64,000 nucleotides of DNA, from the NCBI RefSeq assembly GCF_001461825.1, contig NZ_LLZC01000004.1, positions 62,001 through 126,000 of the forward strand, in the 5' to 3' direction. The notes beneath the pieces are model-generated. The model was not told where the DNA came from. It did no database searches and worked only from the letters and a program-made list of their open reading frames with translations. Positions 1 through 9,180 of this stretch are shown here, piece after piece. Position 1 is the first letter of the stretch, and every line of letters begins with the position of its first letter. Source of the DNA: Bacillus velezensis. GTDB lineage: Bacteria > Bacillota > Bacilli > Bacillales > Bacillaceae. Made by a program: the position numbers and the translations under genes.

Positions 1-102
1 GTCTGAACGAGGAGTGAAGCACGCGCTCCATGTGAATCCATTTAGTTCAAACTGAATATGCGCGGACTAAAATAGTTGCACTGATGGACGTATTCAACAC
101 AA

Positions 103-136
103 AAAAGAGCAGGAAACCCGTAAGTTACTGCTCTCC
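103..136 (-). terminator. terminator after czcO
   Basis: Inverted repeat AGAGCAG/CTGCTCT (106-112 and 128-134). Read on the minus strand it is followed by a run of T, which fits intrinsic termination of the czcD-czcO transcript. Confidence 0.8.
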
Positions 137-141
137 TCAGT

Positions 142-1179
142 CTATCCGCCGTTCATTTGTTTTACAATGTATTCAGCATCATTTCCTACACCTTGAAGCA
201 GCGCTGAACCTCGCCTATGCTGCCAAGGCAAACCAATAAAGTACAATCCCTCCGCAGCTGAAACACCCCGGTGATGTATAATTCGGCCTTCCTTATCCAA
301 AACACCTTCTATTTTCATCCAACAAAGCGGATTCTTAAAGCCAGTTGCCCAAATGATATTGTTTACTTCTAATGAAGATGAATCTTTAAAAATGATTTCA
401 TTTTGCTTTCCGGCTATGACTCTTTGTTTTAAGATGATCTTCTTCTGTCTTATTGCATGTTTTAATTCATACCCAAATATGGGGTCGCCTTTCTTTTGAA
501 TGAACTTGCCTACTATTGATGTATGACTTGCATGTAAAACTCCTAATTTATCAAACCACCAAAAGATGCTTCTTTTTCCAATCCATAAAGGGAAATAAGC
601 CGGTTTATTACTGCAAGCCAAATATGTAGCTCTTTCTTTGGATAATTCAACAGCTATCTGAGCTCCGCTATTCCCGCCGCCGATTACCAGTACATTCCCG
701 GGCGCCAGTTGTTTTGAATGTTTATATTGTGAAGAATGTAATTGATGAATATGATCGGCTACATCCCTTGATATTGATGGAATGTTAGGGGTATGAAAAG
801 GACCTGCGGCCATCACAAGATTTTTCGTTTGATATTCTTCCCGGTTTGTTTTTATTAAGAAATCGTTGTTTAATTTTTGGACACTTATTACTTCTGTCCG
901 TAATTGGATCGGGATTTCAAATCTTTCAACATATTTTTTCAGATAAGCAGCAATTTCATTTTTTGAAGGAAGTCCATGCTTGTCTCCTTCAAGCGGCATT
1001 CCAGGCAAAGAGCTGTACATTCGAGAAGTAAATAAAACCAATGAGTCATACCGGTTTTTCCAGCTTTCTCCCACTTCATGACTTTTATCCAAAATGATAA
1101 ACTTTTGTTTCGACTTCTTTAGATAATATCCTACTGAGATTCCTGCCTGACCGGCTCCGATTACTATCGTGTCGTACAT
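142..1179 (-). CDS. czcO: CzcO-type flavin-dependent oxidoreductase
   Basis: 345 aa. The N-terminal dinucleotide-binding motif GAGQAG (residues 8-13) and a second GGGNSG motif near residue 167 are typical of FAD/NADPH-binding proteins of the flavin monooxygenase/thioredoxin-reductase type. A 61-bp gap separates it from czcD upstream on the same strand, the same gene pair as the B. subtilis czcD-czcO (formerly trkA) operon, and its length equals what I recall for that protein. A strong GGAGG site precedes the ATG. In B. subtilis the gene affects metal and potassium-related phenotypes, but the reaction is unknown. The family and operon assignment is firm; the substrate is not. Confidence 0.88.
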   Translation of the reverse strand: MYDTIVIGAGQAGISVGYYLKKSKQKFIILDKSHEVGESWKNRYDSLVLFTSRMYSSLPGMPLEGDKHGLPSKNEIAAYLKKYVERFEIPIQLRTEVISVQKLNNDFLIKTNREEYQTKNLVMAAGPFHTPNIPSISRDVADHIHQLHSSQYKHSKQLAPGNVLVIGGGNSGAQIAVELSKERATYLACSNKPAYFPLWIGKRSIFWWFDKLGVLHASHTSIVGKFIQKKGDPIFGYELKHAIRQKKIILKQRVIAGKQNEIIFKDSSSLEVNNIIWATGFKNPLCWMKIEGVLDKEGRIIHHRGVSAAEGLYFIGLPWQHRRGSALLQGVGNDAEYIVKQMNGG

Positions 1180-1240
1180 ATGAATCCCCCTCCGGTTTTA
1201 TCTTAATTGTCAGCAGACAAGTGAGTCCCTATTTCCTCCT

Positions 1241-2182
1241 TTAATGATGATGATGGTCACGCGGATTCTCAGTTTGGGCCTGACAAAGAATCGTATTGTC
1301 GTGATTATGCGCTGCTGTTTCCATTTGAATGGTTACATGTGTAATGCCTTTATCTCCAAGTTCATGTTCAATTTTGCGTAAAATACTTTCACTTTCAGAA
1401 ATGGTCAGTTGATCGTTAACAACAGCGTGGCAGGAAAGAGCATTCAATCCGCTTGTGATAGACCATATGTGCAAATCATGAATGCTTTGAATTCCTTCTG
1501 TCTCTTCAATTGTATGAATGATGTCAGTGACATCGATATTTTCCGGAGTTCCTTCCATTAATACGTGAATGGAGTCTTTCGTCACATGGTAACCGCTTCT
1601 CAGAACAAGAATAGCCACAATGACACTGGCCGCTGGATCTGCCCAGCTCCACCCGAAGAAGATGATAAGAATCGCAGCCAGTATGGCACCTACAGATCCG
1701 AGCATGTCACTTATCACATGTAAGTAAGCCCCTCTTATGTTCAGGTTATTCTTTGTATCTCCGCCGTTCAGCATTATCCAAGCGACCAATATATTCACAG
1801 CTAACCCGATGATACTAATCGTCAGCATGCCGGTTGTTGCTACCTCCGGCGGATGAGAGAAACGTTTGATTGCTTCATAAATGATATAAAGGGAAATCAC
1901 TATTAATGCAACACCGTTTATCACAGCTGCGAGAATCTCAAATCGTTTGTAGCCGAATGTCTTATGATGACTTGCCTTTTTTTCGGCCAATTTAAAAGCA
2001 ATCAGAGCAACCATTAATGAGATTGAATCACTCAGCATATGGCCTGCATCTGACAAAAGCGCTAAACTATTGGTTAAAAATCCGCCTATCGCTTCTATTA
2101 TCATATAACCTGTAATCATGATAAAAGAGATCAATAAAACCTTCTTATTGGACCCGCCAGCGTGATTGTGATTGTGACCCAT
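1241..2182 (-). CDS. czcD: cation diffusion facilitator CzcD (Zn/Co/Cd efflux)
   Basis: 313 aa membrane antiporter exporting divalent cations in exchange for H+/K+. His-rich tails mark both ends (HNHNH near the start, DHHHH at the end). The metal site DAGHMLSD in the second membrane helix (D45, H48, D52) and a matching H/D pair in HVISDMLGS are intact, followed by the cytoplasmic CDF domain. GGAGGAG lies 6 nt before the ATG. It leads the operon with czcO. The dyad at 2266-2289 upstream is a likely binding site for the ArsR-family zinc sensor CzrA, so induction by Zn, Co, Ni or Cd is expected from B. subtilis. Confidence 0.95.
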   Translation of the reverse strand: MGHNHNHAGGSNKKVLLISFIMITGYMIIEAIGGFLTNSLALLSDAGHMLSDSISLMVALIAFKLAEKKASHHKTFGYKRFEILAAVINGVALIVISLYIIYEAIKRFSHPPEVATTGMLTISIIGLAVNILVAWIMLNGGDTKNNLNIRGAYLHVISDMLGSVGAILAAILIIFFGWSWADPAASVIVAILVLRSGYHVTKDSIHVLMEGTPENIDVTDIIHTIEETEGIQSIHDLHIWSITSGLNALSCHAVVNDQLTISESESILRKIEHELGDKGITHVTIQMETAAHNHDNTILCQAQTENPRDHHHH

Positions 2183-2265
2183 AAAAATCTCCTCCTTATC
2201 TCATACACTGCATTTATTATTTCTTTTCTGTTATGAAGCATTCTAACATGGACACAAAAATAACT

Positions 2266-2289
2266 GTATATGATTATATGCTCATATAC
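2266..2289 (-). promoter_or_regulatory. candidate CzrA operator upstream of czcD
   Basis: Perfect 8-bp inverted repeat GTATATGA-N8-TCATATAC, 84 bp upstream of the czcD start. The TGA-N8-TCA core within A/T flanks is the arrangement of ArsR/SmtB-family 12-2-12 operators such as those bound by CzrA. Assignment is by pattern and position only. Confidence 0.6.
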
Positions 2290-2383
2290 GAATATATAGG
2301 TTCTTTACTGAAATGTCAAAATCTTTTCAATGAAAATGTCCAATACTTTATATTGCTCTTAATCAATGATTGCTATGAAGCCG

Positions 2384-2787
2384 CGGATTACAGTAATTAC
2401 TTCAGGCGCAGACAATTTAGAAAAATCGCTGCACTTCTATCAGGATGGCTTGGGTCTGCCTACAGAAGGAATAGCCGGTACAGATTTGAACATGGCGCAG
2501 CTGCTTTTTTTGACTTGCAAACGGGACTGAAACTTGCCCTTTGGGACCGTAAAAACATCGCACATGAATCAAACGTTACGTTAACTGCTCCAAGCCCTGC
2601 GGAATTTACATGAGGACATAACGTCAGCAGTAAAGCTGAAGTCGATAAAGTCATGGAACAGGCAAAACAGGCAGGAGCAACGATAACTGACCCCGCTCAT
2701 GATACTTTTTGGGGCGGATACGCCGGTCACTTCCAAGACCCCGATGGACACTTATGGAAATCGTTTGGAATCCGCATTGAGATATAA
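2384..2787 (+). pseudogene. decayed VOC/glyoxalase-family gene
   Basis: Coding similarity to a small vicinal-oxygen-chelate (glyoxalase/bleomycin-resistance) protein survives in pieces. The first piece contains DNLEKSLHFYQDGLGLP. After a frameshift near 2488 the frame resumes with EHGAAAFFDLQTG, meets an in-frame TGA at 2611-2613, and continues to the typical C-terminal motif GGYAGHFQDPDGHLW. A last frameshift near 2757 removes the usual ending. No start codon or ribosome site fits the first piece. At least three lesions mean it cannot make a functional protein. Confidence 0.8.
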
Positions 2788-2820
2788 GTGAATAACCACA
2801 TTTCAGAAATGAAAACAACA

Positions 2821-2850
2821 ATAAAAACACACCTGAATGTTCTGGTGTGT
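2821..2850 (-). terminator. terminator after the BBE-type oxidase
   Basis: Stem ACACACC/GGTGTGT (2827-2833, 2844-2850), followed on the minus strand by T-rich sequence. It lies about 60 bp past the stop of the 2912-4258 gene. Confidence 0.75.
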
Positions 2851-2911
2851 TCCAATAATAATGTTTAGAATGCAAACGCAGCATTTTATTTTGTTTCCCA
2901 AAACGATCAAA

Positions 2912-4258
2912 CTATTTATACGATGGCGGGATGCTTTGCGGAAAACGGAATACATTTTCGGGATCGTATTTCGCCTTTATTCTTTGAAGCCTTGCAAAGT
3001 TTGAACCATAATATGCTTTTCCGAAGTTCTCGATATTTTGATCCGGAACATTCACATATGAACCTGTTACATATGGTTTCATCAGCTGACGCACTCTTTC
3101 AACTGATGCAAGATTCGAAGCTTCTTGTGATTTATTTTTCCAACTAGCCGTCCATTCCGTATAAAACAATGGCCGGCGCCAATAGAAGGCTGTTTCACTG
3201 CTTGGAACTCTGCTTATCGCGCCGCCCCAATTGATAAAAAAGAAATTGGTTTCTGTCCCAGTCGCTTTTTCTAAAAATTGTCTCATTACTGCAATAGGTT
3301 CTTCCGGCCAAAGATTGAGCGCCCACGCCGAGGAGAATTTAACACTCTGATCAGATCTGCCGGGAATCGGTTCGTCAGGATCTAAGAAATCTATACAATC
3401 CGGGTAGTATAGTGTTTTGATTACTGTTTGTGCCGGCGTTCCGGCATTTAATAAAGGTTTTAATAATTGAACCAGCTCTGGTTTTGAACCGAGGAATAAT
3501 CCTTCCGCATGGCACAAGCCATTTACTTTGCTGTAAATCTCAAGATAGCATCCTAATCGTTCGTCTGTAAACGGCGACCATTTTTGCCACGCTTTAAATA
3601 CCGTTTCTAACTGTTCCCACGGCCAAATAATATTAAAGACGGTTGCGGTTTTAGGGGCACGGTGAACTTTGAACGTATATTGGGTGTTATATCCGAAATT
3701 GCCTCCCCCGCCGCCTCTGGAAGCCCACAGTAAATCTTCATTGCGGGATTGATTTGCTTGAATAATCCTGCCTTTGGCATCTACCATTTTCAGTGCGAGA
3801 AGGTTATCGCTTATCAGGCCGATCGATCGGGAAAGCACTCCAAATCCGCCTCCCATCGTGATTCCTCCGATTCCGACGGTTGGACTGTCTCCGAACGGGG
3901 CCATAAAACCTTCCCGAGCTAAACCTTTTACAAGCGGGCCGACGTGAATGCCGGTTTGAACGGTTGCTACCGCGTTTTTTTCATCTAAGAAAACTTTATT
4001 CATGTCACTCACATCAATAACAATCCCATCACTTACCGTGGAAAGATTTTTATCCAGAGCATGGCGGCCGCTTCTGACACGCATAGGCACATTCTTCTCA
4101 CGAGCCCATTTAATAGCATTACTTACATCGTATGAATTTTGTGCAAAAACAAAGACAAGCGGACAGACATCAACATAAGGGTTCCAATTCTTAACCGCCT
4201 GTGTATAGCCGGGGTCCCCTTTGAAGATGACGCGTCCTGTTAACTGTGCTGATCCCAT
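2912..4258 (-). CDS. FAD-linked BBE-type oxidoreductase (YgaK/YvdP-like)
   Basis: 448 aa, the family length. It has an N-terminal FAD-binding domain of the PCMH/GlcD type, then a berberine-bridge C-terminal domain ending with YYGSNFARLQRIKAKYDP, the usual BBE motif. The SGRHALD motif offers the His that binds FAD covalently. The place where bicovalent members carry a second Cys reads GDSPTVGIGG, so only one link is likely. B. subtilis has two close relatives, YgaK and YvdP (CotQ, spore coat); the sequence looks nearer YgaK, but I cannot separate them with certainty. GGGAGTG precedes the ATG. The oxidised substrate is unknown. Confidence 0.85.
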   Translation of the reverse strand: MGSAQLTGRVIFKGDPGYTQAVKNWNPYVDVCPLVFVFAQNSYDVSNAIKWAREKNVPMRVRSGRHALDKNLSTVSDGIVIDVSDMNKVFLDEKNAVATVQTGIHVGPLVKGLAREGFMAPFGDSPTVGIGGITMGGGFGVLSRSIGLISDNLLALKMVDAKGRIIQANQSRNEDLLWASRGGGGGNFGYNTQYTFKVHRAPKTATVFNIIWPWEQLETVFKAWQKWSPFTDERLGCYLEIYSKVNGLCHAEGLFLGSKPELVQLLKPLLNAGTPAQTVIKTLYYPDCIDFLDPDEPIPGRSDQSVKFSSAWALNLWPEEPIAVMRQFLEKATGTETNFFFINWGGAISRVPSSETAFYWRRPLFYTEWTASWKNKSQEASNLASVERVRQLMKPYVTGSYVNVPDQNIENFGKAYYGSNFARLQRIKAKYDPENVFRFPQSIPPSYK

Positions 4259-4380
4259 CTATTTCACTCCCAATAAGCATTTGATTCCGATACCAGTATA
4301 TGTAGGAATTGGACAAATTCTTAGACAGATGATCTGTAAACTTAAAAATAGATACCTATACGCGAAGATGATATAAAAAC

Positions 4381-4420
4381 AAAAAAAGACAAGAGCGGCA
4401 AGCTGCCGAAACTCTTGTCT
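4381..4420 (-). terminator. terminator after the Ala/Lys-rich small gene
   Basis: Perfect stem AGACAAGAG/CTCTTGTCT (4387-4395, 4412-4420) followed on the minus strand by seven T and more T-rich sequence. It lies some 240 bp past the stop of the 4657-4956 gene; I see nothing else in that gap. Confidence 0.8.
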
Positions 4421-4656
4421 CTCCTGCCTTTTTTATCATGATAGGCACTTACATTTATTGGCGTGGTATACCGACCAAACTATGGAAGTCCATAGAAATT
4501 TATGTTTGCCCTGCTATGCGTGGTTCTGCTGAGACACCGGCTGAGCAACCTTTCTGTTTGATCCCCCGACAAGAATCTTTTTCTTTATCGTTTTTGCACC
4601 CCTGTACGGGTAAAATCAATACACATGAATTTTATCTTTTACATGATGAAAAGCTC

Positions 4657-4956
4657 TTATTTTTTCTTCTTGTGCTTACGTTTGCAATCATGTTTTTCCT
4701 CTTTCTTATGACATTTTTTACATTTCGCTTTTGCTGCTAATTTTGCCGCTTTTACCTTTGCTTCTGCTGCTCGGGCTCTTGCTTCTTCCGCTCTTGCTAT
4801 TGCCTCTTCCGCTCTGGCTCTCGCTTCTGCTTCTCTTGCTGCTTCCGCTCTTGCTTCGTCGTCCGCCATATCAAAATCATGGCCAAGGTCACAGGCTTCG
4901 TTGTATGGCTTTTTCTTCTGAACGTACTGTTGATCTTCACCTTCGTTATAATACAT
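4657..4956 (-). CDS. small Ala/Glu/Arg-rich coiled-coil protein with a Lys/Cys/His-rich tail
   Basis: 99 aa from the ATG at 4956, which has AAGGAG 7 nt upstream; the longer open frame has no ribosome site. Residues 40-75 are a repetitive charged helix of AEEARARAAEA type. The tail KCKKCHKKEEKHDCKRKHKKKK is very basic and includes three Cys and three His. No membrane segment or signal peptide is seen. Small, basic, repetitive proteins of this kind are common among Bacillus spore coat or crust proteins, but this is only an inference. I do not recognise the family. The alanine-rich repeat produces long spurious frames on the other strand. Confidence 0.6.
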   Translation of the reverse strand: MYYNEGEDQQYVQKKKPYNEACDLGHDFDMADDEARAEAAREAEARARAEEAIARAEEARARAAEAKVKAAKLAAKAKCKKCHKKEEKHDCKRKHKKKK

Positions 4957-5140
4957 TACGCCACTCCTTCTCGCATTTTTTAATCTCTTCATACTATGTA
5001 AATAAAAAACCCCAGCTTGGACTATTATGTTGATGAATCGACACATTTTAGGGCAATTTTCATTTATCGATGCAACAGATTCTGGATGCTTGATGAAACT
5101 TAAATGATTTATGATAAGCAGCGTAAAAAGAGAGACTGCG

Positions 5141-5170
5141 AAAAAGGATGCTGCGCGCTGCAGCATCCTT
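5141..5170 (-). terminator. terminator after the small membrane protein gene
   Basis: 11-bp perfect stem AAGGATGCTGC/GCAGCATCCTT (5144-5154, 5160-5170), with T-rich sequence on the minus-strand exit side. It sits 29 bp past the stop of 5199-5384. Confidence 0.85.
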
Positions 5171-5198
5171 CTGTACCAACTTTTTGTGTTTTTGACTT

Positions 5199-5384
5199 TT
5201 AGTTTGCTTGCTGTGTTTGTTTTACTGGTTCTTTGCTAAAAAGTCCGACAATGTTCCACAAGATAATTGCAGCAGCTATGATTAAACGAGCCGTACTGAC
5301 TTCTTGGTTAGTAAACAATTTATAGCCATATATTGATCCCAATGCTGCTATGCAAAAAATATTGAACCATTTACTCCAACGCAA
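5199..5384 (-). CDS. small two-helix membrane protein
   Basis: 61 aa with a TTG start; AAGGAG lies 8 nt upstream, which supports it. Two hydrophobic segments (about residues 8-22 and 34-50) are joined by a short polar loop, and the tail is polar, ending KQTQQAN. It is a single gene with its own strong terminator. I do not recognise the family and assign no function. Confidence 0.6.
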   Translation of the reverse strand: MRWSKWFNIFCIAALGSIYGYKLFTNQEVSTARLIIAAAIILWNIVGLFSKEPVKQTQQAN

Positions 5385-5578
5385 TTAGAAAACTCCTTAT
5401 TAAATAATTACATTTTCAAACAATGCATTATAATATTAACAGATTTTTCAGTATTTAACCTTAAATTTTTCTTAATTGTCGTTCAAGTAAAAATCATTAT
5501 TACTATTTTGTTTTTTCCTTGAAGAACGAGTACCTTACCTCTTCACCCTCCACAACCATTAATCAAAGTACGGGATTA

Positions 5579-5995
5579 TCAGTATATTGTTCCCTGATTG
5601 TTATACAGCGCATTTCCTTTCATAAGCTTTTTAATCCCTTCGGTGTAATAAGGCAATCGTTGACTTGCCTGTTCAATATCAACCCATTCTATTTTCAATA
5701 TTTCTTGAGCATTTTTAATTCCTTCTTTCCCTCCTGTAACTTTTGCTTCAAATGTAAAAAATATGGCGTGATGATTTCTCTTTATAAATTTCGCTTCATT
5801 AACAGCTAGTATATCCCCAATTTCAACTTCCAGCCCTGTTTCTTCATATACCTCACGTACAGCTGCTTCTATTAGATTTTCATTAAGCTCAACTTTTCCG
5901 CCTGGAAGTGACCAATGCCCCTCATGATTATCTACCATTACTATCTGATTGAACTCATTTCTAATCAATGCGTATACAACTTTAACTTCTTCCAT
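5579..5995 (-). CDS. NUDIX hydrolase
   Basis: 138 aa. The full Nudix box runs from about residue 33 to 55: GGKVELNENLIEAAV followed by REVYEETGL, matching GX5EX7REUXEEXGU. It should hydrolyse a nucleoside diphosphate linked to another group, in the cytoplasm with Mg2+. Substrate specificity cannot be read from the box. AAAGGAG precedes the ATG. It is a monocistronic gene beside the leftmost tRNA-Leu fragment; the 5400-5578 stretch beyond its stop is A/T-rich and shows nothing clear. Confidence 0.9.
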   Translation of the reverse strand: MEEVKVVYALIRNEFNQIVMVDNHEGHWSLPGGKVELNENLIEAAVREVYEETGLEVEIGDILAVNEAKFIKRNHHAIFFTFEAKVTGGKEGIKNAQEILKIEWVDIEQASQRLPYYTEGIKKLMKGNALYNNQGTIY

Positions 5996-6205
5996 ATGAC
6001 TCTCCTTTACTAAAAATATTTTTTAACCGCTTATTTATATATTTACTGTAAAGAATATAAAGGGATATAACAGCTGTTTTTTTGTAATACATCAAACTTA
6101 CAACCGTTCAAGCGCATCATTTGTATCGTTTTAGAACCTTTTTTAAAAACGACAGTCTATTGAGCAGAGCAAATAAGAGTAAACTTTAAAAATAAAAGAG
6201 AACAT

Positions 6206-6298
6206 AAAAAATACCAAAGGCTGTTACACCCTTGGTATCATTGAGATGCAGCCGGGAGGACTTACGCTTCATGGGTTTTTCAACCACAGGAGCCTCGC
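6206..6298 (-). repeat. degenerate copy of the tRNA-Leu(GAG) 3' half plus terminator (att fossil, copy 6.2)
   Basis: About 90 bp align with 42850-42937 of the functional tRNA-Leu(GAG) locus. The terminator stem ATACCAAAGG/CCTTGGTAT is kept, followed by a worn version of the tRNA 3' half (matching blocks TCATTGAGATGC, CCGGGAGGACTT). Homology fades in the anticodon loop, where tyrosine integrases of the ICEBs1 type recombine. It is the leftmost of five such copies and cannot fold as a complete tRNA. The 5996-6319 gap contains this, the NUDIX upstream region and nothing else clear. Confidence 0.8.
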
Positions 6299-6319
6299 AC
6301 TGCTTTTAAACATAAGATA

Positions 6320-7615
6320 CTATTCCTTACTTCCAAGCGACCATATCACCACCGGAATTAATAATAACGATAATATCCCTCCGCCAAGTGATAATGTCAG
6401 GTAATTGGCACCTGCTACGACCATTCCGGACAAGGCTCCGCCGGCGGCTCCGGACAACGCAATCAAAACATCCACAGTACCTTGGGTTTTAGCCCGTGTT
6501 GACGTTTCAGTTGAATCAACAATCAGTGCCGTTCCGCTTATCAAACCAAAATTCCATCCTAACCCGAGCAAAGACAGAGCAATGACCATAAGAATCATAG
6601 AATCTCCCGGTGCAAATGCCGATATAAGCCCTGCCAAAAGCAGCGTCATTCCGGAAGATACAGCCATTACAGTACGGCCTAATTTATCCGCAAGCACACC
6701 TGTCACCAAAGAAGGGAGATACATGGCGCCTATATGAAAACCGATAACAAGACCTACCGCTCCTAAGCCATGGCCGTGATGTCTCATATGGACCGGTGTC
6801 ATTGTCATAATAGCAGTCATTACAATTTGAGTAAGAATCATAACCGCCGCACCCGCAATAATACCTTTTTTGTTCTCTGTGTGTTCGTCGGCGGTCACTT
6901 GTCCTCTATCATCAGGTGTTTGGCCGGCCATTTCTATTGTTCTTGCTATGACTAAAGGGTCAGGACGTAGCATGATGAAAAGAGTAACACCTGCCAACAT
7001 ATATGCTGCCGCCGCTAAAATGAATGGACCCGCCAGTGACGGAACACCAATGGAGCGAGCGAAGTTCCCCATTACATTCACTAAATTCGGGCCTGCAACG
7101 GCACCGAATGTGGTAAAAACCATAGTCATACTGACAGCAGTCGCCCGCTGTTTATGATTTGCCAAGTCCGTACCCGCATAACGGGCCTGCAGATTTGTCG
7201 CTGTTCCCGCACCATAAATAATCAAAGAAGCAAACAGCAGAAACACACTATTTAAAATAGCCGCAATGATGACTCCTATCGCTCCCAGTCCGCCAATCAT
7301 AAATCCGGCTGAAAGACCTGTCCGGCGGCCGTAACGCTGAGAAAGCCTCCCCACAAATAACGCGGCGCCTGCTGATCCTAAGGTAAATAAAGCAGAGGGC
7401 ACACCGGCAAACGCATCTGTACCAAGCATTTGCTGTGCAATAAGCGCACCGACAGTCACTCCGGCCGCCAACCCTGCGCCGCCGAAAATTTGTGAAAGAC
7501 TGACGACAAACAAAGTACGCTTATATAATCTTTTTTGTTTATCAGGAGAACCTATGAATTGCTCCAATAATGCCGATTGAGTATCTGACCCTTTTGCACT
7601 GTCTTTGTGAAGCAT
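6320..7615 (-). CDS. ydeG: MFS transporter YdeG
   Basis: 431 aa with 12 predicted hydrophobic segments, the MFS loop motif GRLSQRYGRRTG after the second helix and a central loop rich in charged residues (about 225-245). It follows ydeF on the same strand, the same neighbour pair as in B. subtilis. This is a probable proton-driven exporter; the substrate is unknown. A terminator between the two genes (7671-7701) suggests it is transcribed at least partly from its own promoter. Confidence 0.8.
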   Translation of the reverse strand: MLHKDSAKGSDTQSALLEQFIGSPDKQKRLYKRTLFVVSLSQIFGGAGLAAGVTVGALIAQQMLGTDAFAGVPSALFTLGSAGAALFVGRLSQRYGRRTGLSAGFMIGGLGAIGVIIAAILNSVFLLFASLIIYGAGTATNLQARYAGTDLANHKQRATAVSMTMVFTTFGAVAGPNLVNVMGNFARSIGVPSLAGPFILAAAAYMLAGVTLFIMLRPDPLVIARTIEMAGQTPDDRGQVTADEHTENKKGIIAGAAVMILTQIVMTAIMTMTPVHMRHHGHGLGAVGLVIGFHIGAMYLPSLVTGVLADKLGRTVMAVSSGMTLLLAGLISAFAPGDSMILMVIALSLLGLGWNFGLISGTALIVDSTETSTRAKTQGTVDVLIALSGAAGGALSGMVVAGANYLTLSLGGGILSLLLIPVVIWSLGSKE

Positions 7616-7670
7616 AATCCGACCTGCCTTTCTATAACCTCCAACAGATTTGGATTATCATAACACGCAC

Positions 7671-7701
7671 AAAAAAACCATACAATATAATAATTGTATG
7701 G
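7671..7701 (-). terminator. terminator between ydeF and ydeG
   Basis: Stem CCATACAAT/ATTGTATGG (7678-7686, 7693-7701) with seven T on the minus-strand exit side, 9 bp past the ydeF stop. Confidence 0.8.
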
Positions 7702-7710
7702 CGGACAATA

Positions 7711-9099
7711 TTAGATATGCTCATCCAGCAGGCGTTTAAGAATCAGCAGTCCCTGCTCAAGCTCCCCAAGCGTTTTCGGTGCACAGACAGACACCCTTAC
7801 AGCCCTTTCCGGACAACTGTTCCCGACGACAAAACGTTCAGCCGCGTATACTTGCACTCCATGCTGTGCGGCTGATTTTTCAAATGCAGCACCTGTCATA
7901 TTTCCGGGTAACAGTAACCATCGAAAGATTCCCGTCTCAGCACCTGCACACGTATAGCCGGTTAAATATTGATCGACCATTTTGTTTCTGCGAATAGTCT
8001 GTTCACGATGACTGTCAATTAAGATTTCAAATTGATTCGATACGATCGTCCGTGCAGTGAGTTCTGCTAACAGCGGGGAAACGGTTATATTTAAATTGTA
8101 AAGCGCCTTTGAAATCGGCTCCTTATATTGACTCGGGACGGCGACATACGCCATCCTTAACCCTGGTGCCAGTGATTTTGATAAACCGGCAATGTGAATG
8201 ACCTGTTCCGGTGCAAATGATGCGATGGCCGGAAGCGGATTCTTGCCAAGAAGATGGTACGAGGCATCTTCAATAATGAATTGGTTATATTTTTTTGCAA
8301 TTTTCGCGATCATTTTTCGATTCTCAACAGACATAAAGGACGCTGTCGGATTATGATAATCCGGGATGAGGTAGATGCCTTTAATATTTTCATTTTTACA
8401 CGCATATTCAAATGAGGCAGGGCTCATCTCATTGTTCTCTGATTTGATCGGCACAATCTGCACACTCAGCATCGAAGCGGCAGTTTTCAAGCCTGGGTAT
8501 GTATGGTGATCAACTCCAATGCGGTCTCCTGGTTTACAAAGACTCGCCAATGCCGCGGCAATCGCATTTTGCCCGCCGTTTGCAAATAAAATGTGATCAA
8601 CGGACGTTTCAAATCCGCCTCTTCGAATCAGCTTAACAGCCGCATCTTTCTGCCAAAGACTTTCACCCGTCCGGCCATAGCCAAACCACTTTTCATAATC
8701 TTCCTCTTGCAGCATACTTTTCAGCTGGAGCAGCAGCGGCTCATAAGAAGCCTGATCCGGAAGCGTCGCCCCCATTTCAATCAGATGCTTCGGCTTTGTA
8801 TCTTCCAGCAGATACGCATTCGATAACGCATCATAAGCAACAAAAGTCCCGCTCCCGACAGAGGCACTCAGCAGACCCTTTAACTCGCAGACTTTAAAAG
8901 CCTTTGAAATGGTGCTTACATTTAAATCCAAAAAATCAGCCAGTTCTCTCTGAGGAGGCAGTTTGGTTCCGGGTAATAAAACTTCTTGTAATATATCCTG
9001 TTCTAATTTCTCTGCAATCGCTTTATAAATGGGTTTTTCCGTTTTATCAATCGCCGGCTTCCAGCTCATCGGATAGTTTTCAAAAGAATTGATCGGCAT
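7711..9099 (-). CDS. ydeF: MocR-type regulator YdeF (GntR domain fused to aminotransferase fold)
   Basis: 462 aa from the ATG at 9099, chosen because AAAGGA lies 8 nt before it; this equals the length recalled for B. subtilis YdeF. Residues about 15-80 form a GntR winged helix (LPPQRELADFLDLNVSTISK). The rest is a fold-type I aminotransferase domain, with the PLP lysine in GLSKSLAPGLR and a DYHNPT motif. It should sense PLP or an amino acid and regulate a nearby gene, with ydeG the natural candidate. The pair lies between two tRNA-Leu fragments. Confidence 0.85.
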   Translation of the reverse strand: MPINSFENYPMSWKPAIDKTEKPIYKAIAEKLEQDILQEVLLPGTKLPPQRELADFLDLNVSTISKAFKVCELKGLLSASVGSGTFVAYDALSNAYLLEDTKPKHLIEMGATLPDQASYEPLLLQLKSMLQEEDYEKWFGYGRTGESLWQKDAAVKLIRRGGFETSVDHILFANGGQNAIAAALASLCKPGDRIGVDHHTYPGLKTAASMLSVQIVPIKSENNEMSPASFEYACKNENIKGIYLIPDYHNPTASFMSVENRKMIAKIAKKYNQFIIEDASYHLLGKNPLPAIASFAPEQVIHIAGLSKSLAPGLRMAYVAVPSQYKEPISKALYNLNITVSPLLAELTARTIVSNQFEILIDSHREQTIRRNKMVDQYLTGYTCAGAETGIFRWLLLPGNMTGAAFEKSAAQHGVQVYAAERFVVGNSCPERAVRVSVCAPKTLGELEQGLLILKRLLDEHI

Positions 9100-9180
9100 G
9101 ATATGCATCCTTTTTCATTCAATTATATGATCACACCGTTTATAAAACAATTTTCACTTAACAGACGCAAAAGTTGACAT

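Noticed and set aside
1-100. Possible C-terminus of a plus-strand gene ending at 55
   Set aside because: Only 17 codons fall in the window; too short to support a call.
2233-2613. 126-codon plus-strand open frame
   Set aside because: Its second half is the middle piece of the VOC pseudogene and its first half has no coding character; it also covers the czcD operator.
4438-5033. Leucine-rich and hydrophobic plus-strand frames
   Set aside because: They are antisense shadows of the Ala-rich repeat in the minus-strand gene at 4657-4956; no ribosome site.
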